A stretch of 64,000 nt of DNA. Origin: Aquimarina mycalae. GTDB taxonomy: Bacteria > Bacteroidota > Bacteroidia > Flavobacteriales > Flavobacteriaceae. The number at the start of each line of letters is the position of its first letter. Position 1 is the first letter of the stretch. The notes below the pieces were generated by a model. It was not told the origin of the DNA, did no database searches, and saw only the letters and a list, made by a program, of their open reading frames with translations. Shown here in pieces: positions 53,654 to 61,335 of this stretch. The position numbers and the translations under genes were made by a program. The stretch spans positions 424,641-488,640 of the forward strand of contig NZ_JARYGY010000005.1 of NCBI RefSeq assembly GCF_029906345.1. The letters run 5' to 3'.

Positions 53654-54037
53654 CTAGGATATTTTTCCTGCCAATGATGAGATTTGAAGTTCTAATCTTT
53701 TAATTTCTCTTAATAATGCATTCTTATCCATTTGCATCCATGAAAATAACTTTAGCATTCCTGTGATCATCATACAAAAAAACCCTGCAGCAGTCCATTT
53801 TATTAATTCATTAGTGTTGTCAGTGTTTAAAAACTGAATTAAACAATATATAAAAAGCCCAAATACTACTAGATTTACAATAAACATCATCACAATAACC
53901 CAACTATTTCTTGTTTTGAAAAGCCCACCTACCATTTCCAATAGATTTTGCTCATCTAACTCATCATAAAACTTGGCTTCTTCTTGAGTTAATGTTTCTT
54001 TAATTAATTTATCAATGTCATTCATATTATTTTTCAT
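53654..54037 (-). CDS. Membrane protein paired with ECF sigma factor (DUF6768-like)
   Basis: A 127-residue protein with a cytoplasmic N-terminal helical region (DIDKLIKETLTQEEAKFYDE), two hydrophobic segments (about residues 46-70 and 82-102) and a short C-terminal coiled coil. It is translationally coupled to the sigma factor gene (ATGA, 4-base overlap), the usual place of an anti-sigma factor. It lacks the classic zinc-finger anti-sigma motif. The DUF6768 label is from memory and tentative. Confidence 0.6.
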   Translation of the reverse strand: MKNNMNDIDKLIKETLTQEEAKFYDELDEQNLLEMVGGLFKTRNSWVIVMMFIVNLVVFGLFIYCLIQFLNTDNTNELIKWTAAGFFCMMITGMLKLFSWMQMDKNALLREIKRLELQISSLAGKIS

Positions 54038-54585
54038 AATTCTTGTTTTTTTATAATTAATTTTAATTTCTCTCTAGCGTTAAATAAACGAGACTTTACC
54101 GTTCCTGCAGAAACATGTATGATTCCACTTATTTCTTTAACGCTATACTCTTCTATATAAAAAAGATTCAATACCAACTGTTGTTTATAAGGTAACTTCT
54201 GAATAGCTTTTTTTAATAACATTAATGTATCTTGATACTCATCACTACTTTCTTGATTAGAATCAACAGGGATTGTTTTATAACTATTTAGATGCTCCAA
54301 CTCTTTCTTTTGTTTTCGTAAATAATTAATAGCATTTCTAGTTACAATCGTTAATGCCCAGCTCCCAAAACGATTAACATCTTTTAAATCAGATATTTTT
54401 CCTAATATAGTATTCCAACTATCTTGAGCTATATCTTTAGAAATTTCTCTATCACCAGTATACCAATATGCTTGTTTACATAATTTGGCATGCCATCTTT
54501 TCACAAGAATTGCTGCAGCTTTCCTGTTTCCAGATTGGTATTGTAATACCAACAAAGAATCAAATGTTTTATTGGTGTTTATCAT
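54034..54585 (-). CDS. ECF-type RNA polymerase sigma factor
   Basis: A 183-residue sigma-70 family factor. Region 2 spans about residues 10-95 (AKLCKQAYWYTGDREISKDI, then AQDSWNTILGKI and FGSWALTIVTRNAINYLRKQ), a short linker follows, and region 4 covers the last 60 residues (LPYKQQLVLNLFYIEEYSVK and VSAGTVKSRLFNAREKLK). It lacks regions 1 and 3, as ECF factors do. It should direct transcription of a small set of genes under control of the membrane protein encoded right after it. The target genes cannot be deduced here. Confidence 0.9.
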   Translation of the reverse strand: MINTNKTFDSLLVLQYQSGNRKAAAILVKRWHAKLCKQAYWYTGDREISKDIAQDSWNTILGKISDLKDVNRFGSWALTIVTRNAINYLRKQKKELEHLNSYKTIPVDSNQESSDEYQDTLMLLKKAIQKLPYKQQLVLNLFYIEEYSVKEISGIIHVSAGTVKSRLFNAREKLKLIIKKQEL

Positions 54586-54688
54586 AGTGACCTTTATAAT
54601 ATAGACGTAGAAATTAAAATTAGGTTCATTTTTTTGTTTCTTTTTATAAGATAAATGGAATAATTAATAAGTATATGTTTTCTATTCT

Positions 54689-54696
54689 TATTTTTG
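54689..54696 (+). promoter_or_regulatory. -7 box just before the rlmD start
   Basis: TATTTTTG is an exact -7 box, only 4 bases ahead of the ATG at 54701. Transcription would begin at or inside the start codon. No TTG at the usual upstream spacing is seen. Confidence 0.5.
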
Positions 54697-54700
54697 CGCT

Positions 54701-56110
54701 ATGGCAAGAAAGAAAAGAAAGCAAGTTTTTGAGAATATAGAAATAATCGATGCTGGTGCAAAAGGAAAGAGTATTGCTAAAGCTCCTGATGGGAAAATTA
54801 TATTTGTAAACAATGCTGTTCCTGGAGATGTAGTTGACATTCAAACAACTAAGAAACGTAAAGCTTTTTATGAGGGCTCTGCAATTATTTTTCATAAAAA
54901 ATCAGATAAACGTGTAGATCCTGCATGTAAACATTTCGGAACGTGTGGAGGCTGTAAATGGCAATTTATGGGATATGAGCATCAATTGGCTTATAAAGAA
55001 CAAGAAGTAGTAAATAATTTGACACGCTTAGGAAAAATTGAATTACCAACTGTAACACCAATTCTGGGCTCTGAAGATCAATTTTTCTACAGAAATAAAA
55101 TGGAATTTTCTTTTAGTGATAGTAGATGGTTGACATTGAAAGAAATCCAGAGTGATGCCGAAATTGGAAACCGTAATGCATTAGGGTTTCATATTCCTGG
55201 AATGTGGGATAAAATTTTAGATATAGATAAATGTCATTTACAGGAAGATCCAAGTAATGATATCAGAAATAAAATAAAGACATTTGCAACAGATAACAAC
55301 TTATCATTCTACAATGCTAGAAATCAAAATGGGTTTTTGCGTACCTTAATGATGAGAATAGTATCTACTGGGGAAATTATGATACTGGTTCAGTTTTTTC
55401 ATGAAGATGTAGAAAAAAGAACGTTATTATTAGATTATATCGTTTCTGAGTTTCCTGAAATTACTTCATTACAATATGTAATAAATTCTAAAGGAAATGA
55501 TACAATCTATGATCAAGAAGTAATTTGTTATCATGGAAAAGATCATATAGAAGAAGAAATGGAGGGATTACGTTTTAAGATCAATGCCAAATCTTTCTAC
55601 CAAACCAATTCTAAGCAAGCATATGAATTATATAAAATTACTCGTGATTTTGCTGGACTTACTGGTAATGAATTAGTATATGACTTATATACTGGTACAG
55701 GCACAATCGCTCAATTTGTTGCAAAAAAAGCAAAAAAAGTAGTTGGTGTTGAAGCGGTACCTGAAGCAATCGAAGATGCTAAGGCAAATGCGAAACATAA
55801 TAACATTGATAATGTAGAATTCTATGTTGGTGATATGAAAAAAGTATTTACATCAGATTTTATTGCGACTCATGGCCAACCCGAAGTAGTTATTACAGAT
55901 CCTCCAAGAGATGGAATGCATAAAGATGTTGTAGGTCAATTGTTAAATATCTCTCCAGACAAAATTGTATATGTAAGTTGTAATAGTGCAACACAAGCAA
56001 GAGATTTATCGTTATTAGATAGTATATATAAGGTAACTAAGGTACAACCTGTTGATATGTTCCCACAAACGCATCACGTTGAAAATGTAGTGTTACTTGA
56101 AAAAAGATAA
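54701..56110 (+). CDS. rlmD: 23S rRNA (uracil-C5)-methyltransferase RlmD
   Basis: A 469-residue RNA m5U methyltransferase. It has an N-terminal TRAM-like domain (residues ~10-65), then an iron-sulfur cluster motif with Cys76, Cys82 and Cys85 (CKHFGTCGGCKW) and a fourth Cys in DIDKCHLQ. The catalytic domain has LVYDLYTGTGTIAQF (SAM binding), DPPRDGMH and the nucleophile in YVSCNSATQA. RlmD methylates U1939 of 23S rRNA; RumA/TrmA relatives share the fold, so the target uracil is a family-level inference. Two downstream genes follow closely. Confidence 0.92.
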   Translation: MARKKRKQVFENIEIIDAGAKGKSIAKAPDGKIIFVNNAVPGDVVDIQTTKKRKAFYEGSAIIFHKKSDKRVDPACKHFGTCGGCKWQFMGYEHQLAYKEQEVVNNLTRLGKIELPTVTPILGSEDQFFYRNKMEFSFSDSRWLTLKEIQSDAEIGNRNALGFHIPGMWDKILDIDKCHLQEDPSNDIRNKIKTFATDNNLSFYNARNQNGFLRTLMMRIVSTGEIMILVQFFHEDVEKRTLLLDYIVSEFPEITSLQYVINSKGNDTIYDQEVICYHGKDHIEEEMEGLRFKINAKSFYQTNSKQAYELYKITRDFAGLTGNELVYDLYTGTGTIAQFVAKKAKKVVGVEAVPEAIEDAKANAKHNNIDNVEFYVGDMKKVFTSDFIATHGQPEVVITDPPRDGMHKDVVGQLLNISPDKIVYVSCNSATQARDLSLLDSIYKVTKVQPVDMFPQTHHVENVVLLEKR

Positions 56111-56113
56111 TTC

Positions 56114-56632
56114 ATGAAATTATATAAAACTTTAATACTTAGTATTTGTAGCCTTGTTGCGCTCTATCTAAGTTCTAGTTGTGAACGCGACGATATCTGT
56201 GCAGAAGACACACCTACCACTCCGTTGTTAATTATCAAATTTATTGATGATGAGACGGTTTCTGACATTAAACAACCAGTGGATCTTGAAGTAAGATCTA
56301 CGGATCCTTTAATTACTAATTCACTTCCTAATATTGTTTCAAGAGATTCGATACTTATACCTTTACGAACAGGTTCTCAAATAACAGAGTTTGAATTTAT
56401 AATTAATGCCACCAATGAAGATCCTAATTTAGTAAATAGTGACGTTGTAAGTTTTCAATATACTGCAGTAGAAGAATATGTAAGTACTGCTTGTGGTTTT
56501 AGAGTTAGCTACGAAGGACTGACCAGAACATTAACTCAGGAAGAAAATGATGGAAATTGGATTAAAAGAATAACTATAGAAGAAGATAACGTTACCGATG
56601 AGACAGCTGCACACGTATTTATTTTTCATTAG
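56114..56632 (+). CDS. DUF6452 family lipoprotein
   Basis: A 172-residue protein that starts 3 bases after rlmD. The signal region ends LALYLSSSC-type with a Cys (LSSSCERDDIC), a probable lipoprotein. The mature domain is beta-rich (LLIIKFIDDETVSDIK; FEFIINATNEDPNL). A conserved Cys lies in STACGFRVSYEG. The DUF6452-DUF6048 pair downstream of rlmD is a known arrangement in Flavobacteria; the label is from memory. The 3' end overlaps the next gene by 35 bases. Confidence 0.72.
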   Translation: MKLYKTLILSICSLVALYLSSSCERDDICAEDTPTTPLLIIKFIDDETVSDIKQPVDLEVRSTDPLITNSLPNIVSRDSILIPLRTGSQITEFEFIINATNEDPNLVNSDVVSFQYTAVEEYVSTACGFRVSYEGLTRTLTQEENDGNWIKRITIEEDNVTDETAAHVFIFH

Positions 56633-57350
56633 TCTCCTGGTTTCAGGTACTATACTAAGTCAAGAAACTAATATTTCAGCAAGAGACACACTACCTCCAT
56701 CCGAAAAGTATGGATTAAGAGTTGGAGTAGATATTGCTAGATTAATCAGAACTGCAATTAATGATGATTATTCTGGTTTTGAAATTAATGGAGATTATCG
56801 AATCTACAAAAATTATTATATCGCGGCAGAAATTGGCAATGAATCCTTATTACGAGATGAAACCAATATTGAAGTAGAAGGTTCTGGTAGTTATATCCGT
56901 CTTGGAGTTGATTATAACACCTATAAAAACTGGTATGGTATGCAAAACAACATCTATGCTGGGCTTAGATATGGGTTTTCTACTTTTGATCAAACATTAA
57001 ATAACTATAGGATATTTACGGGTACAGACTTTTTTGACCTACCTGATACGCCTTCGGAAAATTTCAGAGATGAAAAAATAGAAGCCAAGAGTTTAACAGC
57101 TGGCTGGGTAGAATTAGTTTTAGGAATAAAAGTTGAAATTCTAAACAATCTCTATTTGGGCGCCAGTGTTTCTTTAAGGGGCATCGTTAATGAAAAAGAT
57201 CCTAGCGTTATAATTGATGAAAATAACACCAGAACATTTGAGAATTTATTTATTCCTGGATACGGCAGAACCAATGATTTTAGTCAATTTGGCGTAGGGT
57301 ACACATATACTATTAGTTATTTAATTCCTTTTGCGAAAAAGAAAAGGTAA
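56598..57350 (+). CDS. DUF6048 family outer-membrane beta-barrel protein
   Basis: A 250-residue protein with a signal peptide (LHTYLFFISLLVSGTILSQE). The start codon lies 35 bases inside the previous gene, in another frame, and the signal peptide begins right there, so the overlap is real. The mature part has many alternating strands typical of a small outer-membrane barrel (YYIAAEIGNESLLRDE; MQNNIYAGLRYGFSTFDQ; VELVLGIKVEILNNLYLG). It is probably cotranslated with the DUF6452 lipoprotein; an envelope role is inferred. Confidence 0.75.
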   Translation: MRQLHTYLFFISLLVSGTILSQETNISARDTLPPSEKYGLRVGVDIARLIRTAINDDYSGFEINGDYRIYKNYYIAAEIGNESLLRDETNIEVEGSGSYIRLGVDYNTYKNWYGMQNNIYAGLRYGFSTFDQTLNNYRIFTGTDFFDLPDTPSENFRDEKIEAKSLTAGWVELVLGIKVEILNNLYLGASVSLRGIVNEKDPSVIIDENNTRTFENLFIPGYGRTNDFSQFGVGYTYTISYLIPFAKKKR

Positions 57351-57359
57351 CATAAGTAG

Positions 57360-58505
57360 TTAAGGCTTGTTTTGAAATTTGGCTTTCTTGCTTCCAGCGT
57401 ACATTTCATATTTTACTAAGCGTGATTCCAATTTACCGTTAAAAACTTTTATTTTTCTTGAAGGTCTGAGTCCTACATATTTCAAAGCTTCCAGATTAGA
57501 AGTAATAAACCACGCATTTGTATGTGGATACCCTTGTTTTAAGGTATCTCCTATTTGACCATAAAACTTTTCTTCGTCTAGTTCTAAACGTTCTCCATAA
57601 GGAGGATTAAAAACCATATGAAGTTGTTCTTCTCCTTCTTTAGAGGTATCGAAAAAATTGTCATCATTAATCGTAACAAAATCCGTAAGATTTGCATTCT
57701 CTACATTTTTCTTTGCTTTTCTAACTGCAGAAGGGGCCTTATCAAAACCAACAATAGCATGCTTGAAATCCCGTGTTTTGTTGAGGCAAGCTTCTTCTAT
57801 CTTTTCGAACACATCCATATCCCAATCTAACCACTTTTCGAATGCAAACTCTTTTCTATTTATATTAGCTGGAATATTACATGCAATCATTGCCGCTTCA
57901 ATTGCAATAGTTCCGCTACCACACATGGGATCCAAAAAATCACATTGCCCGTCCCATCCAGATAAAAGTAATAAACCTGCAGCCAGCACTTCGTTTATAG
58001 GAGCAATATTGGTTGCTGTTCGATATCCTCTATGATGTAAAGATCCGCCAGAACTATCTAACGAAACTGTACACATATCTTGTTGAATATGAATATTAAT
58101 TGTCAAATCTGGGTAATCGGTATCGACATTTGGTCTTTTTCCCGTTTCCTTCCTAAACTTATCTACAATCGCATCTTTAGATTTTAAAGAAATAAATTGC
58201 GAATGCCTAAAAATAGTAGAATTTACAGTAGCATAAATAGCGAAAGAATCATTAGTGTCTAGATATTCATCCCAGCGAATTGATTGAATAAAATTATATA
58301 AATCCTTTTCATTACGAATTCTCTTGGAAGAAATAGGCTTTAATATTTTCAAGGCAGTTCTTACACAAAGGTTTGCTTTATACATAAAACCTGTATCTCC
58401 ATAAAAACTAACCATTCGATTACCAACTTGAACCTTTTGAGCACCTATGTTTCTAAGTTCTTTTGCTAATATTTCTTCAAAACCAAAAAAAGTTTTGGCT
58501 ACCAT
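57360..58505 (-). CDS. THUMP-domain RNA methyltransferase (RlmL N-terminal type)
   Basis: I use the ATG at 58505 (MVAKTFFGFEEILAKEL), the usual start of this family; an upstream start at 58562 would add an unlikely segment and sit across the opposite gene start region. The 381-residue protein has a THUMP domain (about residues 45-160), then the methyltransferase fold with DFLDPMCGSGTIAIEAAM and the NPPY motif (FNPPYGERLELDE), typical of m2G formation. It corresponds to the first half of RlmL (m2G2445 of 23S rRNA); the exact target is inferred. Confidence 0.85.
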   Translation of the reverse strand: MVAKTFFGFEEILAKELRNIGAQKVQVGNRMVSFYGDTGFMYKANLCVRTALKILKPISSKRIRNEKDLYNFIQSIRWDEYLDTNDSFAIYATVNSTIFRHSQFISLKSKDAIVDKFRKETGKRPNVDTDYPDLTINIHIQQDMCTVSLDSSGGSLHHRGYRTATNIAPINEVLAAGLLLLSGWDGQCDFLDPMCGSGTIAIEAAMIACNIPANINRKEFAFEKWLDWDMDVFEKIEEACLNKTRDFKHAIVGFDKAPSAVRKAKKNVENANLTDFVTINDDNFFDTSKEGEEQLHMVFNPPYGERLELDEEKFYGQIGDTLKQGYPHTNAWFITSNLEALKYVGLRPSRKIKVFNGKLESRLVKYEMYAGSKKAKFQNKP

Positions 58506-58562
58506 TTTAAATGAATTACTCACTATCTTCTTATTCACTATTATTAAACCGCAAAAATACAT

Positions 58563-58570
58563 TAATTTTG
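58563..58570 (+). promoter_or_regulatory. -7 box 6 bases before the methyltransferase ATG
   Basis: TAATTTTG exactly matches the -7 consensus and ends 6 bases before the ATG at 58577, which predicts transcription from that A. No well-spaced TTG is visible. Confidence 0.5.
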
Positions 58571-58576
58571 CGCCCT

Positions 58577-59308
58577 ATGCTAAAAGATTCAACAATGTGG
58601 TATGCATCATGGTTCGATACACCATATTATCATATATTATATAAAGATAGAGGTCACGAAGAAGCTCAGGAGTTCATGGATAACTTAACTAAGTATCTAA
58701 GCCTAGAGCCTGATGAAAAAATCCTAGATCTAGCCTGCGGAAAAGGAAGACATAGTGTTTATTTAAATCAATTAGGATTTGATGTTACTGGAGTTGACCT
58801 TTCTAAAAATAGTATCGAATATGCCTCTCAATTCGAAAATAAAACATTAAGATTTAGGGTACACGACATGTCAAAACCTTATTCTGAAAAGTTTTCGGCT
58901 GTTTTTAATCTTTTTACAAGTTTTGGTTATTTTGAAAAGGAAGAATGTAATCTCAGTACTATAAAAGCAATAAAATCCGATCTAAACGAGCAAGGTTTTG
59001 GAGTTATCGATTTTATGAATGTAGATTATGTTATAGAGAACCTTGTTCCTCAAGAAACTAAAGAAGTATCTGGAATAACATTTTATATAAAAAGATATGT
59101 TAAGGAAGGGTATATTTATAAAGAAATAAAATTCAATGATAATAATGAAGACTTTTTATTCACTGAAAGAGTAAAAGCGCTGAGCTTAAAAGATTTTCAA
59201 AATTATTTCGAAGAAGCTGAAGTCAGTTTGCTTGATGTTTTTGGCAATTACCAGCTTGAAAAATTTAATACTACAACTTCTCCTAGACTCATTTTGATTT
59301 TTAAATAG
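58577..59308 (+). CDS. Small class I SAM-dependent methyltransferase
   Basis: Starts considered are ATG 58577 (MLKDSTMWYASW) and ATG 58595; I use 58577. The ~243-residue protein has motif I ILDLACGKGRHSVYLNQLG, motif II region VTGVDLSKNSIEYAS, and FSAVFNLFTSFGYFE as motif post-II. The core and short length fit methyltransferase domain 25-type enzymes that act on small molecules; the substrate is unknown. It is followed by the ZIP gene with a one-base overlap, so the two are coupled. Confidence 0.85.
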   Translation: MLKDSTMWYASWFDTPYYHILYKDRGHEEAQEFMDNLTKYLSLEPDEKILDLACGKGRHSVYLNQLGFDVTGVDLSKNSIEYASQFENKTLRFRVHDMSKPYSEKFSAVFNLFTSFGYFEKEECNLSTIKAIKSDLNEQGFGVIDFMNVDYVIENLVPQETKEVSGITFYIKRYVKEGYIYKEIKFNDNNEDFLFTERVKALSLKDFQNYFEEAEVSLLDVFGNYQLEKFNTTTSPRLILIFK

Positions 59309-59985
59309 TGCACAATTATTTCTTATCCATATCTGCTGTTTTTATTGGTTCATTGATTGTTTATATATTCAAACCTAATAATCAAAAAAACCTTAAACTA
59401 CTCTTATCATTTAGTGGAGCTTTTTTACTAGCCATTACCATTTTCAGTTTACTACCTGAAGTGTTTGAAGATCATCAATATGCCAAACAAACTGGTGTTT
59501 GGATTATGATAGGGATCTTACTACAAAAAGTATTAGAATATTTTTCGAAAGGAGCTGAACATGGTCACATACATATTAATAAGGAAACCAAAGAAATTCC
59601 AAAATTACTTTTCTTTAGTTTGGGGATTCATGCAATTTTAGAAGGTTTTCCTATTCATAATACAGATGGAATTATGATAGGGATTATTATTCACAAAATA
59701 CCAGTAGCAATGATTTTAACTACTTTTTTAATCAAAACAGAGATTAAGAAATCGGTGATAGCACTAGTTCTTATTCTTTTTGCTTTAATGACTCCATTAG
59801 GTACTTTTATTGCAGAACATTTTGAAATCGTACAAGGATTCTATAAAGAAATCACAGCATTGGTTATAGGGATATTTCTACATGTATCTACTACTATTCT
59901 TTTTGAAAGTAATGAAGGTCACAAATTTAATATTACTAAATTAATGGTTATTCTAGCCGCAACGATTACTGCATATTTTATATAA
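59308..59985 (+). CDS. ZIP family metal transporter
   Basis: A 225-residue membrane protein starting at a GTG (59308) that shares one base with the previous stop. It has about seven to eight membrane segments, a His-rich loop (AEHGHIHINKETKE) that could bind metal, and the ZIP signature in transmembrane 4 and 5 (HAILEGFPI and GIIIHKIPVAMIL). It would bring zinc or iron into the cytoplasm. Substrate specificity cannot be read off. It is 3 bases before the DUF4268 gene. Confidence 0.87.
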   Translation: MHNYFLSISAVFIGSLIVYIFKPNNQKNLKLLLSFSGAFLLAITIFSLLPEVFEDHQYAKQTGVWIMIGILLQKVLEYFSKGAEHGHIHINKETKEIPKLLFFSLGIHAILEGFPIHNTDGIMIGIIIHKIPVAMILTTFLIKTEIKKSVIALVLILFALMTPLGTFIAEHFEIVQGFYKEITALVIGIFLHVSTTILFESNEGHKFNITKLMVILAATITAYFI

Positions 59986-59988
59986 ATA

Positions 59989-60417
59989 ATGTTTAGTAGA
60001 GAAGAATCGAAAAAGATTAGACAAGAATTCTGGACGACTTTTGGAAAAGTTTATCCAAATAAATGGTTGTTATATAATACAAAAATTAAGGATGTAACTC
60101 TTAAGTTTACATTTACCACCAAACACGCTCAGGTATCTATCGATATTGAACCTTTTGATGAAGTAATCAGAGCATATTATTTTGATAAACTTTTAAGTTT
60201 AAAAAACATATTAATTACAGAGTTTCTACAGGATATTATTTTTGAAGAATTTTACGAATTAGAAAACGGCAAAATTATTTCTAGGTTATACGTAGAATTA
60301 CCAAATGTAAGTGTTCATAATAAAAAAACCTGGAAAGAAACAATGCTTTTTTTACACAAAAACATGATGAAACTAGAAACATTCTTTTTAGAATATAAAG
60401 ATTTTATCGAAAATTAG
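59989..60417 (+). CDS. DUF4268 family protein
   Basis: A 142-residue soluble protein: FSREESKKIRQEFWTTFGKV, then WLLYNTKIKDVTLKFTF, and AQVSIDIEPFDEVIRAYYFD, followed by an acidic helix and a C-terminal helix. This matches the DUF4268 pattern in Bacteroidota. Its role is unknown. It starts 3 bases after the ZIP gene and is convergent with the hemolysin III gene. Confidence 0.75.
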   Translation: MFSREESKKIRQEFWTTFGKVYPNKWLLYNTKIKDVTLKFTFTTKHAQVSIDIEPFDEVIRAYYFDKLLSLKNILITEFLQDIIFEEFYELENGKIISRLYVELPNVSVHNKKTWKETMLFLHKNMMKLETFFLEYKDFIEN

Positions 60418-60440
60418 TATTGAAGCTTGAAACTAGATAT

Positions 60441-61067
60441 TTATATTATGTACTTCAATATAAATATATAATGAAACACACTACCTGCTAATACAAATAG
60501 GTGCCATATCACATGGTTGAAATTTAGTTTATTAAAAGCGTAAAATATTATTCCCAATGTATAAGCTAAGCCTCCCATCATTAAATAAAAAATACCATCC
60601 GAACCCACTTGACTAGTTAATGTAGAAATATCCAACATAATTAACCAACCCATTAATAAGTATAAAATAACAGAGATAATTTCAAATTTACCCGTAAAGA
60701 ATAGCTTAAGAACTGACCCTAAACCAGCTAGAGACCATACCGAAATAAAGAGGAACCATCCTTTACTATCCAATAATCCAATTAAAGTTACTGGACTATA
60801 AGTACCAGCAATCAGTAAATAAATACTGATATGATCCATAACTCTAAATCGCTTTTTAAGTACAATACTATTAGTATAGTGATAAGCCGTGGAAGCGAAA
60901 TATAACGTTATTAACGAAATAGAATACAATATAATTGAAAAGGTACTATATTCAGTTTTATTGGCATTCTCAAGCAATAGGACAAATAAACCCGCAATAG
61001 ATAATAAAAAACCAATTCCATGAGTTAACCAATTCCATCTCTCCTCGATTGGGCTTTGTATTTTCAT
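60441..61067 (-). CDS. Hemolysin III (PAQR) family membrane protein
   Basis: Start at the ATG 61067 (MKIQSPIEERWNWLTHGIGF). The ~208-residue protein has seven membrane segments and the PAQR His residues: THGIG in the first part, STAYHY after the second segment and HVIWHLFVLAGSVFHY near the end. Such proteins are often labelled hemolysin III; actual cytolysis is not shown for most members. Confidence 0.88.
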   Translation of the reverse strand: MKIQSPIEERWNWLTHGIGFLLSIAGLFVLLLENANKTEYSTFSIILYSISLITLYFASTAYHYTNSIVLKKRFRVMDHISIYLLIAGTYSPVTLIGLLDSKGWFLFISVWSLAGLGSVLKLFFTGKFEIISVILYLLMGWLIMLDISTLTSQVGSDGIFYLMMGGLAYTLGIIFYAFNKLNFNHVIWHLFVLAGSVFHYIFILKYII

Positions 61068-61073
61068 AGCTAA

Positions 61074-61081
61074 CAAAAATA
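61074..61081 (-). promoter_or_regulatory. -7 box just upstream of the hemolysin III ATG
   Basis: TATTTTTG on the reverse strand, an exact -7 box, ends 6 bases before the ATG at 61067, so the start point would be at the A of the ATG. No TTG at the normal spacing is seen. Confidence 0.5.
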
Positions 61082-61302
61082 ACAAAGTACTTATACTCTA
61101 AAAAACTATTTTTAGGTAATTCTAAAAATTATAAATACGACATGTAATCATTATATTTTTTTAGCACTATTACAGGGAACAATTCAATTATTTTTACATA
61201 AAAAGTAAGATTTACACTACTTATTTAATCTTAAAAAAGAAAAAAAACTACGCTTTAAGCGTATATTGAATACATTTAAGCCGTTATTCTCTTTTTTTTT
61301 TA

Positions 61303-61310
61303 TATATTTG
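61303..61310 (+). promoter_or_regulatory. -7 box upstream of the TPR hybrid kinase
   Basis: TATATTTG exactly matches the -7 consensus, 25 bases before the ATG at 61336. The transcript would start near 61317, with a leader of about 20 bases. No TTG at the normal spacing. Confidence 0.45.
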
Positions 61311-61335
61311 ATTACCCCAAAATCTGTATTGAATA

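Noticed and set aside
58506..58562. A longer N-terminus for the RlmL-like methyltransferase
   Set aside because: The added residues are not typical of the family, which begins at the MVAKTFFG segment.
58511..58576. An earlier start for the small methyltransferase
   Set aside because: The exact -7 box at 58563-58570 lies in this part, and it overlaps the start region of the divergent gene.
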